Assembly (NCBI RefSeq): GCF_013387485.1 | Contig: NZ_JABBXB010000013.1 | Coordinates: 1 to 64,000 of the forward strand | Direction of reading: 5' to 3' | Source of the DNA: Stenotrophomonas sp. SAM-B | GTDB lineage: Bacteria > Pseudomonadota > Gammaproteobacteria > Xanthomonadales > Xanthomonadaceae | DNA length: 64,000 nt | Shown: one piece after another, positions 1-7,724 of the stretch | How the letters are laid out: every line of letters starts with the position of its first letter | How positions within the stretch are numbered: position 1 is the stretch's first letter | Made by a program: the position numbers and the translations under genes | The notes under the pieces: model-generated | What the model saw: only the letters and a program-made list of their open reading frames with translations | The model's database searches: none | Told to the model about the DNA's origin: nothing

Positions 1-197
1 CATGGATGGCGCGACATAAGCCTACACGGACGTACTTGCGGCGGGTCCCGCCAACCCACCCGTGCCCGCCCAAACCAGCACAAGCGCACCCCAAAGCGCC
101 CTTGCCGTTGCAGTTGCCGTTGCAGTTGCCGTTGCAGCTGCCGTTGCAGCTGCCGTTGCTGAAGCGATTGACGCACCCCAACGCACGAGCGCGAAAC
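1..197. other. Window edge, no gene recognised
   Basis: I see no convincing gene here. The only structure is the 12-bp tandem repeat at 102-161, which makes open frames on both strands look longer than they are. The frames through it read as alternating Ala/Val or Ala/Thr and do not look like real proteins. Confidence 0.5.
102..161. repeat. 12-bp tandem repeat, five copies
   Basis: Five head-to-tail copies of TTGCCGTTGCAG. The first three are identical, the fourth starts with C, and the fifth starts with C and ends in CTG. The array lies about 40 bp beyond the terminator of the glucosidase gene. Copy number could vary between strains. Confidence 0.85.
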
Positions 198-227
198 AAA
201 AAAAGGGCGAGGCACTCGGCCCCGCCC
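198..227 (-). terminator. Rho-independent terminator of the alpha-glucosidase gene
   Basis: Read on the minus strand, GGGCGGGGC and GCCTCGCCC form a 9-bp stem (one G-T pair) with a 5-nt loop, followed by seven Ts. It lies 23 bp past the glucosidase stop codon. Confidence 0.9.
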
Positions 228-250
228 TCTCAATACCACCGGAAATCGAA

Positions 251-1864
251 TCAGCCGCGTCGCGCGCAATACATCGACTGCGCAGGCAACACCAGCTCGC
301 CATCCACCACCTCGCCCACATCCGGACCCGGCACATGCATCGCCTGCCACGCCCCCACCGGCAGCGACACCCGAGCACGCTCAGCCGACAGATTGAACGC
401 CAACAGCAACGTCTCCTCCCCGTGCACCCGCTCGAACATCAACACCGGCTCGGCGGACTCGAGAAAACGAATATCTCCCACCAACAGCGTCGGCATCGTC
501 CGCCGCCACGCCAGGAACTGACGGAACGCGTTCAACACCGACTGCGGATCATGTTCCTGCGTCGCCACCGATGCGGCCTGATGCTCCGCCGGAATCGGCA
601 ACCACGGCTCACCGGTCGTGAACCCCGCCTTCGGCGCATCGAGCCACGGCATCGGCGTGCGGCAGCCATCGCGGCCCTTGAAGTTCGGCCAGAAGGTGAT
701 GCCATACGGATCCTGCAGCGCCTCGAACGGCACATCCGCTTCGCCCAGCCCCAGCTCCTCGCCCTGGTACAGGCAGATCGAACCGCGCAGCGAGCACAGC
801 ATCGCCACCAGCATCCGGGCCAGTCGCGGTTGGGCCGGATGACCGCCCCAGCGCGTCACCGCGCGCTCCACGTCGTGGTTGGAGATCGCCCAGCATGGCC
901 AGCCTTCGGTCATCGTCGCTTCCAGCCGCGACACGGTGTCGCGGATGTAACCGGCGCTGAAATCCTTCACCAGCAGCTCGAAGCTGTAGCCCATGTGCAG
1001 GCGGCCCGGCGCGGTGTACTCGGCCGTGGTCGCCAGCGAGTCTTCCGCGGAAATCTCGCCCAGGCTGACCGATCCCGGATACTCATCCAGCAGCACGCGC
1101 AGCCGCTCGATGAAGCCGATGTTCTCCGGCTGCGTATTGTTGTAGTAGTGGTACTGGTAAGCGTACGGGTTGTCCGCGCTGAAGCCACGGCCCAGGCGCT
1201 TCTCCAGCGGCTTGGCCGGATTGTCGCGCAGCTGGGCGTCGTGGAAACAGAAATTGATGGAGTCCAGGCGGAAGCCATCCACCCCACGGTCCAGCCAGAA
1301 CCGCACGTAATCCAGCGTGGCCTGCTGCACTGCCGGGTTGTGGAAGTTCAGGTCGGGCTGGTCAGCCAGGAAGTTGTGCAGGAAATACTGCTCGCGGCGC
1401 GGCTCCCACTGCCAGGCCACGCCACCGAAGATCGACATCCAGTTGTTGGGGGGGGTGCCGTCCTCGCGCGGATCGGCCCACACGTACCAGTCCGCCTTGG
1501 GATTGGTGCGGTCCTGCCGGCTCTCCTGGAACCAGGCGTGGTCGATCGAGGTATGGCTGAACACCTGGTCGATCATCACCTTCAGGCCCCGCGCATGCGC
1601 CTCGGCCAGCAGCCGGTCGAAATCGGCGAGCGTGCCGAACATCGGATCGACGTCGCGGTGGTCGGCGATGTCGTAGCCGAAGTCGGCCATCGGCGATTTG
1701 AAGAACGGCGAGACCCAGATCGCGTCGACGCCCAGGGCGGCGACATAGTCCAGGCGCTCGATGATGCCGGGCAGGTCGCCTACGCCATCGCCGTCGGCAT
1801 CCAGGAAACTGCGCGGGTAGATCTGATAGATGACGGCACCGCGCCACCATGGAGACTGCGACAT
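251..1864 (-). CDS. Alpha-glucosidase, glycoside hydrolase family 13
   Basis: A 537-residue GH13 enzyme of the oligo-1,6-glucosidase/alpha-glucosidase group. It opens with the typical WWRGAVIYQIYPRSF. The conserved regions are visible: DGFRLDS with the nucleophile Asp near residue 200, LGEIS with the acid/base Glu near 270, and ISNHDVERA with the third Asp near 331. No signal peptide is seen, so it is expected to act on imported malto- or isomalto-oligosaccharides in the cytoplasm. The start at 1864 was chosen because the family homology begins there; the longer open frame upstream is unlike any GH13 N-terminus. The ribosome-binding G-run lies inside an inverted repeat, and a near-palindromic ATACGTAT site lies about 95 bp upstream. 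Exact substrate is uncertain. Confidence 0.93.
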   Translation of the reverse strand: MSQSPWWRGAVIYQIYPRSFLDADGDGVGDLPGIIERLDYVAALGVDAIWVSPFFKSPMADFGYDIADHRDVDPMFGTLADFDRLLAEAHARGLKVMIDQVFSHTSIDHAWFQESRQDRTNPKADWYVWADPREDGTPPNNWMSIFGGVAWQWEPRREQYFLHNFLADQPDLNFHNPAVQQATLDYVRFWLDRGVDGFRLDSINFCFHDAQLRDNPAKPLEKRLGRGFSADNPYAYQYHYYNNTQPENIGFIERLRVLLDEYPGSVSLGEISAEDSLATTAEYTAPGRLHMGYSFELLVKDFSAGYIRDTVSRLEATMTEGWPCWAISNHDVERAVTRWGGHPAQPRLARMLVAMLCSLRGSICLYQGEELGLGEADVPFEALQDPYGITFWPNFKGRDGCRTPMPWLDAPKAGFTTGEPWLPIPAEHQAASVATQEHDPQSVLNAFRQFLAWRRTMPTLLVGDIRFLESAEPVLMFERVHGEETLLLAFNLSAERARVSLPVGAWQAMHVPGPDVGEVVDGELVLPAQSMYCARRG

Positions 1865-1867
1865 TGG

Positions 1868-1907
1868 GGCCCCCCTTCGGGCTTCCACGGCACCCACGAG
1901 GGGGGCC
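1868..1907 (-). promoter_or_regulatory. Inverted repeat covering the glucosidase ribosome-binding site
   Basis: GGCCCCCC (1868-1875) and GGGGGGCC (1900-1907) are perfect 8-bp inverted complements. On the glucosidase mRNA the G-run just before the start codon would be paired, so the ribosome-binding site could be hidden in a hairpin. The inverted repeat is seen in the sequence; the regulatory role is inference. Confidence 0.4.
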
Positions 1908-1957
1908 AGAAACGAACCCGACAAGCTTAGCTGCGTGCCTCCAGTGGTGGGGTTGCT

Positions 1958-1971
1958 TGCATACGTATTCA
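1958..1971. promoter_or_regulatory. Candidate LacI-type operator upstream of alpha-glucosidase
   Basis: TGCATACGTATTCA is palindromic at 12 of 14 positions around a central CG. LacI/GalR-family repressors commonly use palindromes of this size with a central CG, and sugar-hydrolase genes are typical targets. No LacI regulator gene lies in the window. Confidence 0.4.
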
Positions 1972-2147
1972 CGCCGGACGGGGCACTTCCCGGCGCAACT
2001 GCCCCCCGTGATGCGGCCGCCCGTCGCGCGTGGGACGGGGGGGGGCGGCCTCCCGGATTGGCACGGTTCCGCTCCGTCCGCCCGCGACCCTCCCCGTCGA
2101 TCCAGCGTCCCGGCGCGTCTTCGCGGGCGGAATACGACCGCACCGCC

Positions 2148-2153
2148 TATAAT
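2148..2153 (+). promoter_or_regulatory. -10 element of the ispB promoter
   Basis: A perfect TATAAT lies 27 bp before the ispB start codon. No good -35 box is seen 17 bp upstream, so only the -10 is claimed. Confidence 0.55.
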
Positions 2154-2180
2154 TCCGCCCAAGCCTGAAAGTCAGACCGC

Positions 2181-3179
2181 ATGACCATCACCGAAGACAC
2201 CCGCCCCGCGCTGGGCCTGCCCCAGATCCAGACGCTCGCCGCGCCCGACATGGACGCCGTCGATGCGCTGATTCGTCGCCGACTGTCCTCGGATGTCGTG
2301 CTGATCAACCAGATCGCCGACCACATCATCTCGGCGGGCGGCAAGCGTCTCCGGCCGATGCTGGTGATGCTGGCCGGCCACGCGGTCGGCCAGGCCGGAC
2401 CCGAACACCACCAGCTGGCGGCGATCATCGAGTTCATCCACACCTCGACCCTGCTGCATGACGACGTGGTGGATGAATCCAGCCTGCGGCGCGGCCGCAG
2501 CACCGCCAATGCGCTGTGGGGCAACGCCCCGAGCGTGCTGGTCGGCGATTTCCTTTACTCGCGCAGCTTCCAGCTGATGGTCGAGCTGGACCGCATGCCG
2601 GTCATGCGCATCCTTGCCGACACCACCAACCGGATCGCCGAGGGTGAGGTGCTGCAGCTGCTGCACGTCCACAACCCGGATACCGACGAGGCCGCCTACC
2701 TGCGCGTGATCGAGCGCAAGACCGCGGTGCTGTTCGCCGCTGGTACCCGTCTGGGCGCTTTGGCCAGTGGCGTCGATGAGGCCACCCAGCAGGCGCTGTA
2801 CGACTACGGCATGCACCTGGGCTACGCCTTCCAGATCGCCGACGACGTGCTGGACTACTCGGCCAATGCCGATGAGCTGGGCAAGAACCTGGGCGACGAC
2901 CTCGCCGAGGGCAAGGCCACGCTGCCGCTGATCCACGCGATGGCGCACTCGGATGCGACCACCCGCGAGCGCCTGCGCGAGATCGTGCAGAACGGCGATG
3001 CGACGGCGATGCCGGAAGTCCTGGCCGCCATCCACGCCACCGGCGGGCTGGATTACAGCCGCGCCCGAGCCGAGGAATACGCCGACGCCGCCGAGCGTGC
3101 GCTCGACGGCCTGGCCGACAACGATGCGGTCGCCGCCCTGCGCGGGCTGGCCCGTTACGCGGTGCAGCGCTCGCATTGA
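2181..3179 (+). CDS. ispB: Polyprenyl (octaprenyl) diphosphate synthase
   Basis: A 332-residue trans-prenyltransferase that extends farnesyl diphosphate with isopentenyl diphosphate to make the long side chain of ubiquinone. Both Mg-binding aspartate-rich motifs are present: DDVVDESSLRRG near residue 94 and DDVLDY near residue 220. GGKRLRPML, the substrate-binding segment, is at about residues 53-61. Length matches IspB of gamma-proteobacteria. The gene appears monocistronic, with its own TATAAT and SMAG repeats immediately downstream. The exact chain length (C40 is usual in this group) cannot be read from the sequence. Confidence 0.93.
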   Translation: MTITEDTRPALGLPQIQTLAAPDMDAVDALIRRRLSSDVVLINQIADHIISAGGKRLRPMLVMLAGHAVGQAGPEHHQLAAIIEFIHTSTLLHDDVVDESSLRRGRSTANALWGNAPSVLVGDFLYSRSFQLMVELDRMPVMRILADTTNRIAEGEVLQLLHVHNPDTDEAAYLRVIERKTAVLFAAGTRLGALASGVDEATQQALYDYGMHLGYAFQIADDVLDYSANADELGKNLGDDLAEGKATLPLIHAMAHSDATTRERLREIVQNGDATAMPEVLAAIHATGGLDYSRARAEEYADAAERALDGLADNDAVAALRGLARYAVQRSH

Positions 3180-3187
3180 TTGGAAGC

Positions 3188-3212
3188 GTGCCGACCAACG
3201 GTCGGCACCTAC
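3188..3212. repeat. SMAG-type palindrome (single unit)
   Basis: GTGCCGACC and GGTCGGCAC form a 9-bp stem with a short loop, followed by CTAC (GTAG on the other strand). This is the pattern of the SMAG repeats of Stenotrophomonas maltophilia. It starts 9 bp after the ispB stop and may help end or stabilise that transcript. Confidence 0.8.
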
Positions 3213-3243
3213 CGGGCGGATCGCCATTGACGCGCGCATTCCG

Positions 3244-3298
3244 GTAGTGCCGGCCGCTGGCCGGCTCCGCAGGGCTGCCGGCCAGCGGCCGGCACTAC
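3244..3298. repeat. SMAG-type palindrome dimer
   Basis: Two inverted SMAG units, GTAGTGCCGGCCGCTGGC and its mirror ending in GGCACTAC, separated by a few bases. The whole forms a large hairpin bounded by GTAG and CTAC. It lies between the convergent ispB and dienelactone hydrolase genes and could terminate both. Confidence 0.85.
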
Positions 3299-3337
3299 CC
3301 ACCGAGCGCTGGCCGATACCCCGCGTCTCATTACGTC

Positions 3338-4132
3338 TCAGCGCGTCTCGAACCGCTCGTCGAAGAACTCGTCCAGCGCCTTCCACGCGCGCTTGGCCGC
3401 GAGCGGGTTGTACAGGCAGCCCGGCGGGCTGTTGGCGTCCGATTCGGCGAAGCAGTGCACCGCGCCGCTGTAGTTGGTGAATTCCCAGTCGACCTTGGCC
3501 GCGTTCATTTCCTGCTCGAAGCTGGCGATGTCATCCTTGCTCACGCCCTTGTCGTCGGCGCCATTGAGCACCAGCACGGACGGATGCGTGCCACCGGCCT
3601 TGGCCGGCAGCGGCGAGCCCAGCCCGCCATGCAGGCTGACCACACCGGCCAGCGGCGCACCGGCGCGCGCCATCTCGAGCACGGTCGTGCCGCCGAAGCA
3701 GAAGCCAACCGCGCCGATCCGGCTGGCATCCAGCGGCGCCTTCCCCGCCTGGGCCTTGAGCACCTCGATCGCCTTCAGCGCACGCGCCCGCAGCACGGGA
3801 CGGTCATTGCGCAGCTTGGTCGCCACCGGCCCGGCCTCGGCATCGGTCTTCGGGCGCACGCCCTTGCCGTACACATCGGCAACCAGCACCACGTAGTCGT
3901 CGCCGGCCAGCTGCTTGGCCTTGGCGATCGCCGAGTCGTTGACGCCCTTCCAGTTGGGCACCATCACCAGCCCCGGACGCTTGTCGTTGTCTCCGTCGTC
4001 GTAGACCAGCACGCCGCTGAAGGTGGTGCCATCCTGGGTCCACTCCACCGGCTTGGCCTGCATCGCCGCCAGCGCGGGCAGCGCCGTCATCCCCAACAGC
4101 ACCGCCGCACCCCACCGCCATTGCCTGTTCAT
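3338..4132 (-). CDS. Dienelactone hydrolase family protein, exported
   Basis: A 264-residue alpha/beta hydrolase of the dienelactone hydrolase family. The start at 4132 gives a Sec signal peptide (about 22 residues, hydrophobic core AAVLLGMTALPALA). The Cys nucleophile is in GFCFGG near residue 146, the acid in the NGADDKG segment near 192, and the His in GAVHCF near 224. A periplasmic location is expected. The physiological substrate is unknown; members cleave lactones and various esters. A longer frame exists upstream but would bury the signal peptide. Confidence 0.85.
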   Translation of the reverse strand: MNRQWRWGAAVLLGMTALPALAAMQAKPVEWTQDGTTFSGVLVYDDGDNDKRPGLVMVPNWKGVNDSAIAKAKQLAGDDYVVLVADVYGKGVRPKTDAEAGPVATKLRNDRPVLRARALKAIEVLKAQAGKAPLDASRIGAVGFCFGGTTVLEMARAGAPLAGVVSLHGGLGSPLPAKAGGTHPSVLVLNGADDKGVSKDDIASFEQEMNAAKVDWEFTNYSGAVHCFAESDANSPPGCLYNPLAAKRAWKALDEFFDERFETR

Positions 4133-4256
4133 GCGTCTGCTCCCGACAGAAAGAGTCCCGAGTGTATGACGGCCGGTTGACGGGACCGTGTAGAAGCGCC
4201 GGGTCCACGTGCCCCCCGCCTCGTGATCCGGCAGGCCGGCCGCGCCCGACCTCATC

Positions 4257-4310
4257 TGAATTAACCACCTCCGTCCCTGTTATTGAATTAACTACCTCCG
4301 TCCCTGTTAT
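4257..4310. repeat. 27-bp tandem duplication
   Basis: Two adjacent 27-bp copies begin TGAATTAACCACCTCCGTCC and TGAATTAACTACCTCCGTCC and both end in CTGTTAT. They differ at one base. The unit is AT-richer than its surroundings. It lies 35 bp upstream of the SMI1/KNR4 gene and may hold a duplicated promoter element. Confidence 0.85.
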
Positions 4311-4345
4311 GGCAGGCTGGCCGGCCCCCGTGTACGGAACACTTC

Positions 4346-4942
4346 ATGAGTCTTGTCGACCGCTTCCTGTCCGGCCTGGTGCCGCGCCTGCCCGAAGACG
4401 ATGCGCGGATGTGGGCCTGGGTCGAAGGGGCCAGCGCCGCCGACCTGGCGCGCCTGCGCGAGCGCTGGCCGCAGGTGCCCGAGAGCCTGCTCGCGCTGCT
4501 GGCGCGGGTGGATGGCACGCATTTCCGCACCTACCCGGGTGGCGAGGTCGTGGTGCTGATGCTGGGCTCGGACGTCGAAGAGGGGCATTACCCCTACTAC
4601 CTGCGCTCGGTGAACCAGGTCTTCGAGGACAGCGCGCAGTGGGATGACAGCATCCGCTCGATCTACGAGGAATGGCTGGAGGAAGACCCGGAGATTCTCG
4701 GCGACGGCATCGATGCCGACCTGCCAATGGGCAAGCGCCTGTGCTTCTCGCACTGCATGAACAACGGCGGCAGCTCGATGCTGTACCTGGATTTCCATCC
4801 CGCGCCCGGTGGCACGGTCGGCCAGGTGGTGCGCTATCTGCACGATCCCGACAGCTACCGGGTGATCGCGCCGAGCTTCGATGCATACCTGCAGCAGCTC
4901 ATCGAAAACGACTACGCCTTCATCGATGAGGAAGAGGTCTGA
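4346..4942 (+). CDS. SMI1/KNR4 (SUKH) family protein
   Basis: A 198-residue soluble acidic protein. The pattern of an N-terminal helix (LARLRERWPQVPESLLALL), then VDGTHFRTYPGGEVVVLML and a C-terminal beta-rich part ending in an acidic tail fits the SMI1/KNR4 or SUKH fold. In bacteria these proteins often act as immunity proteins against secreted toxins, but many are housekeeping orphans. No toxin gene is adjacent, so an immunity role is not supported here. It converges with murD2, with 6 bp between the stop codons. Confidence 0.75.
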   Translation: MSLVDRFLSGLVPRLPEDDARMWAWVEGASAADLARLRERWPQVPESLLALLARVDGTHFRTYPGGEVVVLMLGSDVEEGHYPYYLRSVNQVFEDSAQWDDSIRSIYEEWLEEDPEILGDGIDADLPMGKRLCFSHCMNNGGSSMLYLDFHPAPGGTVGQVVRYLHDPDSYRVIAPSFDAYLQQLIENDYAFIDEEEV

Positions 4943-4948
4943 CGCGAC

Positions 4949-6358
4949 TCAGGCGATCCCGATCCCCGGGATCGCCGTGATCTGGTCCGGATCGAAGCCG
5001 GCCAGGTCAGCGAAGTGGCGGCCACGGGCGACGTAGTCGCGGTATACGCCATAGCTCGGCGCACCCGGCGACAGCAGCACGACCCCGCCCTCCCCGCCGA
5101 GCGCGGCCTGCGCCAGCCGCATGGCCTCGGGCAGGTCGGCAGCGGCATGCAGCCCGAAGCGGCCGGCATCGGCCAGTGGCTGCAGCAGCGCGTGGATGCG
5201 CGGCCCGTTGGCCCCCATGGTGACGATCTCCACCGGCGGCACGTCGTGCGCCATGTGCGCGACGAAGTCGTGCCAGTCCAGGCCACGATCATGTCCCCCC
5301 ACCAGCAGCGCGATGCGGCGCCCGGCGAAGCACTCCAGCGCGGCCAGGCTCGCGTGCGGCGTGGTGCTGATCGAATCGTTGACGAAGGTGATCCCGTCGC
5401 GCATGCCGATCGTCTGCAGGCGGTTGGGCAGCGGGCGGAAATCCTGCACCGCCGGGGCCAGCCTCACCGCGTCGAGGCCCAAGGCCTCGATCGCGGCCAG
5501 CACCGCGCACAGATTGCCGCGGTTGTGCCTGCCCGGCAGCGGCGTATGTGAGGTATCGAACACCGCCTGCTCACCGCGATGCACGACATCGCCACGCATA
5601 TGCCAGCCCTGCGGCTGGTTGAACCAGATGACCTCGCTCTCCGGCAGCGACAACTCTGCCAGGTGCGGGTCGGCGGCGTTGAGCACCGCGATCCGCGGCG
5701 CGGCCTCGGTGACCAGCCGCAGTTTGTCTTCGATGTAGCGTGCCTCGCTGCCGTGCCAGTCCAGGTGCTCGGGGAACAGGTTCAGCACGATGGCGACCTG
5801 CGGGTGCGCGCCACTGCGCGCGACCTCGCCGGTCTGGTAGCTGGAGAGCTCCACCGCCCAGTACTGCGGCACCGGCTGCGGGTCCAGCACTTCCAGCAGC
5901 GGCAGGCCGATGTTGCCGATCAGCCCGGTGCGCGCGCCCGAAGCACGTAGCAGATGCGCCAGCAGCGCGGTGGTGGTGCTCTTGCCCTTGGTGCCAGTCA
6001 CGCACACGGTGTCGTGCACGATGCCGTCGGCGGCGGCCTGTTCGGCGAACCACAGCGAGGTACCGCCGATGAACTGCGTGCCCTGCGCCGTGGCGTGCAA
6101 CGCAGCTTCGCCATACGGGCTGATGCCCGGCGACTTGATCACCACCTCGAACGCGGCCAGTGCCTCGCCGGTGACATCCGAACGGACCGTCAGCGCGCCG
6201 TGGGTTTCCTCGCGCGCACCGGCGGCCTCGGCCTCCGGGCAGAACAGGGTCAGCGGCAGCGATGGCAGCCGCTGCTGCAGGACGTGGAACGCCGCGCGTC
6301 CCTCACGTCCCCATCCCCACAACGCAACGCGCTTGCCTTCAAGCTGCGAAATTCGCAC
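4949..6358 (-). CDS. murD2: UDP-MurNAc-L-Ala:L-glutamate ligase (MurD2)
   Basis: A Mur-ligase of about 469 residues. It has the N-terminal dinucleotide-like fold ([15 protein letters not shown]), the ATP loop GTKGKSTTT near residue 124 and [11 protein letters not shown]. In Xanthomonas, MurD2 adds L-Glu instead of D-Glu to UDP-MurNAc-L-Ala and the next enzyme, MurL, inverts it. The direct neighbour here is murL, which supports this assignment over ordinary MurD. The GTG at 6358 was chosen because homology starts there; it lies inside the last 20 bases of murL, so translation is probably coupled. A GTG two codons earlier is possible. Confidence 0.9.
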   Translation of the reverse strand: MRISQLEGKRVALWGWGREGRAAFHVLQQRLPSLPLTLFCPEAEAAGAREETHGALTVRSDVTGEALAAFEVVIKSPGISPYGEAALHATAQGTQFIGGTSLWFAEQAAADGIVHDTVCVTGTKGKSTTTALLAHLLRASGARTGLIGNIGLPLLEVLDPQPVPQYWAVELSSYQTGEVARSGAHPQVAIVLNLFPEHLDWHGSEARYIEDKLRLVTEAAPRIAVLNAADPHLAELSLPESEVIWFNQPQGWHMRGDVVHRGEQAVFDTSHTPLPGRHNRGNLCAVLAAIEALGLDAVRLAPAVQDFRPLPNRLQTIGMRDGITFVNDSISTTPHASLAALECFAGRRIALLVGGHDRGLDWHDFVAHMAHDVPPVEIVTMGANGPRIHALLQPLADAGRFGLHAAADLPEAMRLAQAALGGEGGVVLLSPGAPSYGVYRDYVARGRHFADLAGFDPDQITAIPGIGIA

Positions 6359-7691
6359 GCAGACGCTCCCAGATCGCCGGCGGAATGCGGTGTTCGCCTT
6401 CCAGCGCAAGCAGCGGCTCGATCTGCAGTTCGGTGGCATCCAGCTGCGGGCGGATGTCGTGGACGAACCGCTTCACCAGCGCGTCTTCATTCCATTCCGG
6501 GCGCGCGGCCAGGGTCGCCATCGCGGCGCGCGATTCGCGGCCTTCGCCCACGCACTCGAACGGTTTGTGGTCCTGGAATTCCAGCAGTGCATCGAAGCCC
6601 GGGGCCTGCTCGATATCGTCGAGCAGGTTGCGGCCGAAGATGCCGACCAGGCGCATCTTGGGCATGAACGGGGCCAGCGCCAGGAACACGAAGTGGCACT
6701 TCGGGCAGACGCCGCACCAGCGGTTCACCGGGCGCTCGCCCAGGATGTGGAAATTGCGGTTGCAGCTGGAGAAATGCGCGTCGTAGACATCGCTCTTGGC
6801 GAACTGACGCGCCACCGCCAGCTCCGAGAGCGGGCGCAGCAGCGAGTAATAGTGCAGGTCTGCGGCGACGTGCCGTTCCAGATGCTCGCCGAAGGCCTGC
6901 TCGAACGCCCAGCCCTTCGACCACTGGTGATTGACCTCGCCCGTGCCCGGAATCTGGCTGCCATAACTGGCCGAGCGCTCGTTGGAGAACACGACCTGGT
7001 CCACGCCCTGCAGCAGCGCGGCCAGCACCATGATCGCCGAGTTCACCGCGGTGACCGGGATATGGCCGTTCCAGGCCCCCTGGCGGTTGAGCTCGAACAG
7101 CTCCGGGGCCAGCGTGCGGCCGATGTTGAGGATCGGCAGGCCGGTGCGCTCGGCGCAGGCACGGATCAGCTGCGAGCCGCCGATCCACGTGACCGTTTCG
7201 GCGATGCCCAGGCTGCGCAGCGCTTCGATGCTGACCAGCGAATCCTTGCCGCCGCCGATGGCGACCAGCGCGTGTTCGCGCAGGCCCAGCGCCGGCGCCG
7301 CGAAGGCCTCGCCGTCCACCGGCAGGCGGAAGCGGCCACGCAGGTTCAGGCCATTGCGGTAGGCGAATTCGCCCAGGCCGTTGAGGTACACGGTCTCGAC
7401 CAGCGCCGCGGTCGCCGCATCGATCGTGTAGCTGTCGATGCGCACCTGCTCGGGCACGCCGGCCTTGTAGTAGCTCACGCCGGCGATCAGGTGCAGCAGG
7501 CGCAGGGCGCGCTGCACCGCCTCGGCACGGTCACCCTCGAGCACGAACGGCGCGCCCGGGATGGTCACCGTCTCGATCAGCTCCGGGCCGTCATCGAAGG
7601 CGTAGACCAGCTGCGCCACGCCCGTGTCCGCAGCGAATTCGCAGCGGACGAAGCGGAAAACGGCAACCTGGTGTTTATCAAAAGCAGTCAT
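6339..7691 (-). CDS. murL: UDP-MurNAc-L-Ala-L-Glu epimerase (MurL)
   Basis: A 450-residue cytoplasmic enzyme. MurL epimerises the terminal L-Glu of UDP-MurNAc-L-Ala-L-Glu to D-Glu, in an ATP-dependent reaction first described in Xanthomonas oryzae. I recognise it by the N-terminal half ([25 protein letters not shown]), the glycine-rich [14 protein letters not shown] segment typical of ATP-pyrophosphatase-like enzymes, and the Cys-rich [15 protein letters not shown]. The start at 7691 has a GGA-type ribosome-binding site. It lies between lysAC (33 bp upstream) and murD2 (overlapping), so the DAP and D-Glu steps of peptidoglycan synthesis are co-transcribed. Confidence 0.92.
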   Translation of the reverse strand: MTAFDKHQVAVFRFVRCEFAADTGVAQLVYAFDDGPELIETVTIPGAPFVLEGDRAEAVQRALRLLHLIAGVSYYKAGVPEQVRIDSYTIDAATAALVETVYLNGLGEFAYRNGLNLRGRFRLPVDGEAFAAPALGLREHALVAIGGGKDSLVSIEALRSLGIAETVTWIGGSQLIRACAERTGLPILNIGRTLAPELFELNRQGAWNGHIPVTAVNSAIMVLAALLQGVDQVVFSNERSASYGSQIPGTGEVNHQWSKGWAFEQAFGEHLERHVAADLHYYSLLRPLSELAVARQFAKSDVYDAHFSSCNRNFHILGERPVNRWCGVCPKCHFVFLALAPFMPKMRLVGIFGRNLLDDIEQAPGFDALLEFQDHKPFECVGEGRESRAAMATLAARPEWNEDALVKRFVHDIRPQLDATELQIEPLLALEGEHRIPPAIWERLRANFAA

Positions 7692-7724
7692 GGTGTATCC
7701 GGTTTGGAAGGCGGCTGGCAGCAC

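Larger units (their letters stand above)
1865..2180. other. Divergent intergenic region, 316 bp
   Basis: This region lies between the divergent glucosidase and polyprenyl synthase genes. On the glucosidase side it holds an inverted repeat at 1868-1875/1900-1907 and a 14-bp near-palindrome at 1958-1971. On the ispB side it holds a perfect TATAAT at 2148-2153. No further gene is seen. Confidence 0.6.

Noticed and set aside
4346-4942. SMI1/KNR4 gene as part of a toxin-immunity locus
   Set aside because: No toxin, secretion or repeat-containing gene is adjacent; neighbours are housekeeping genes on the opposite strand.
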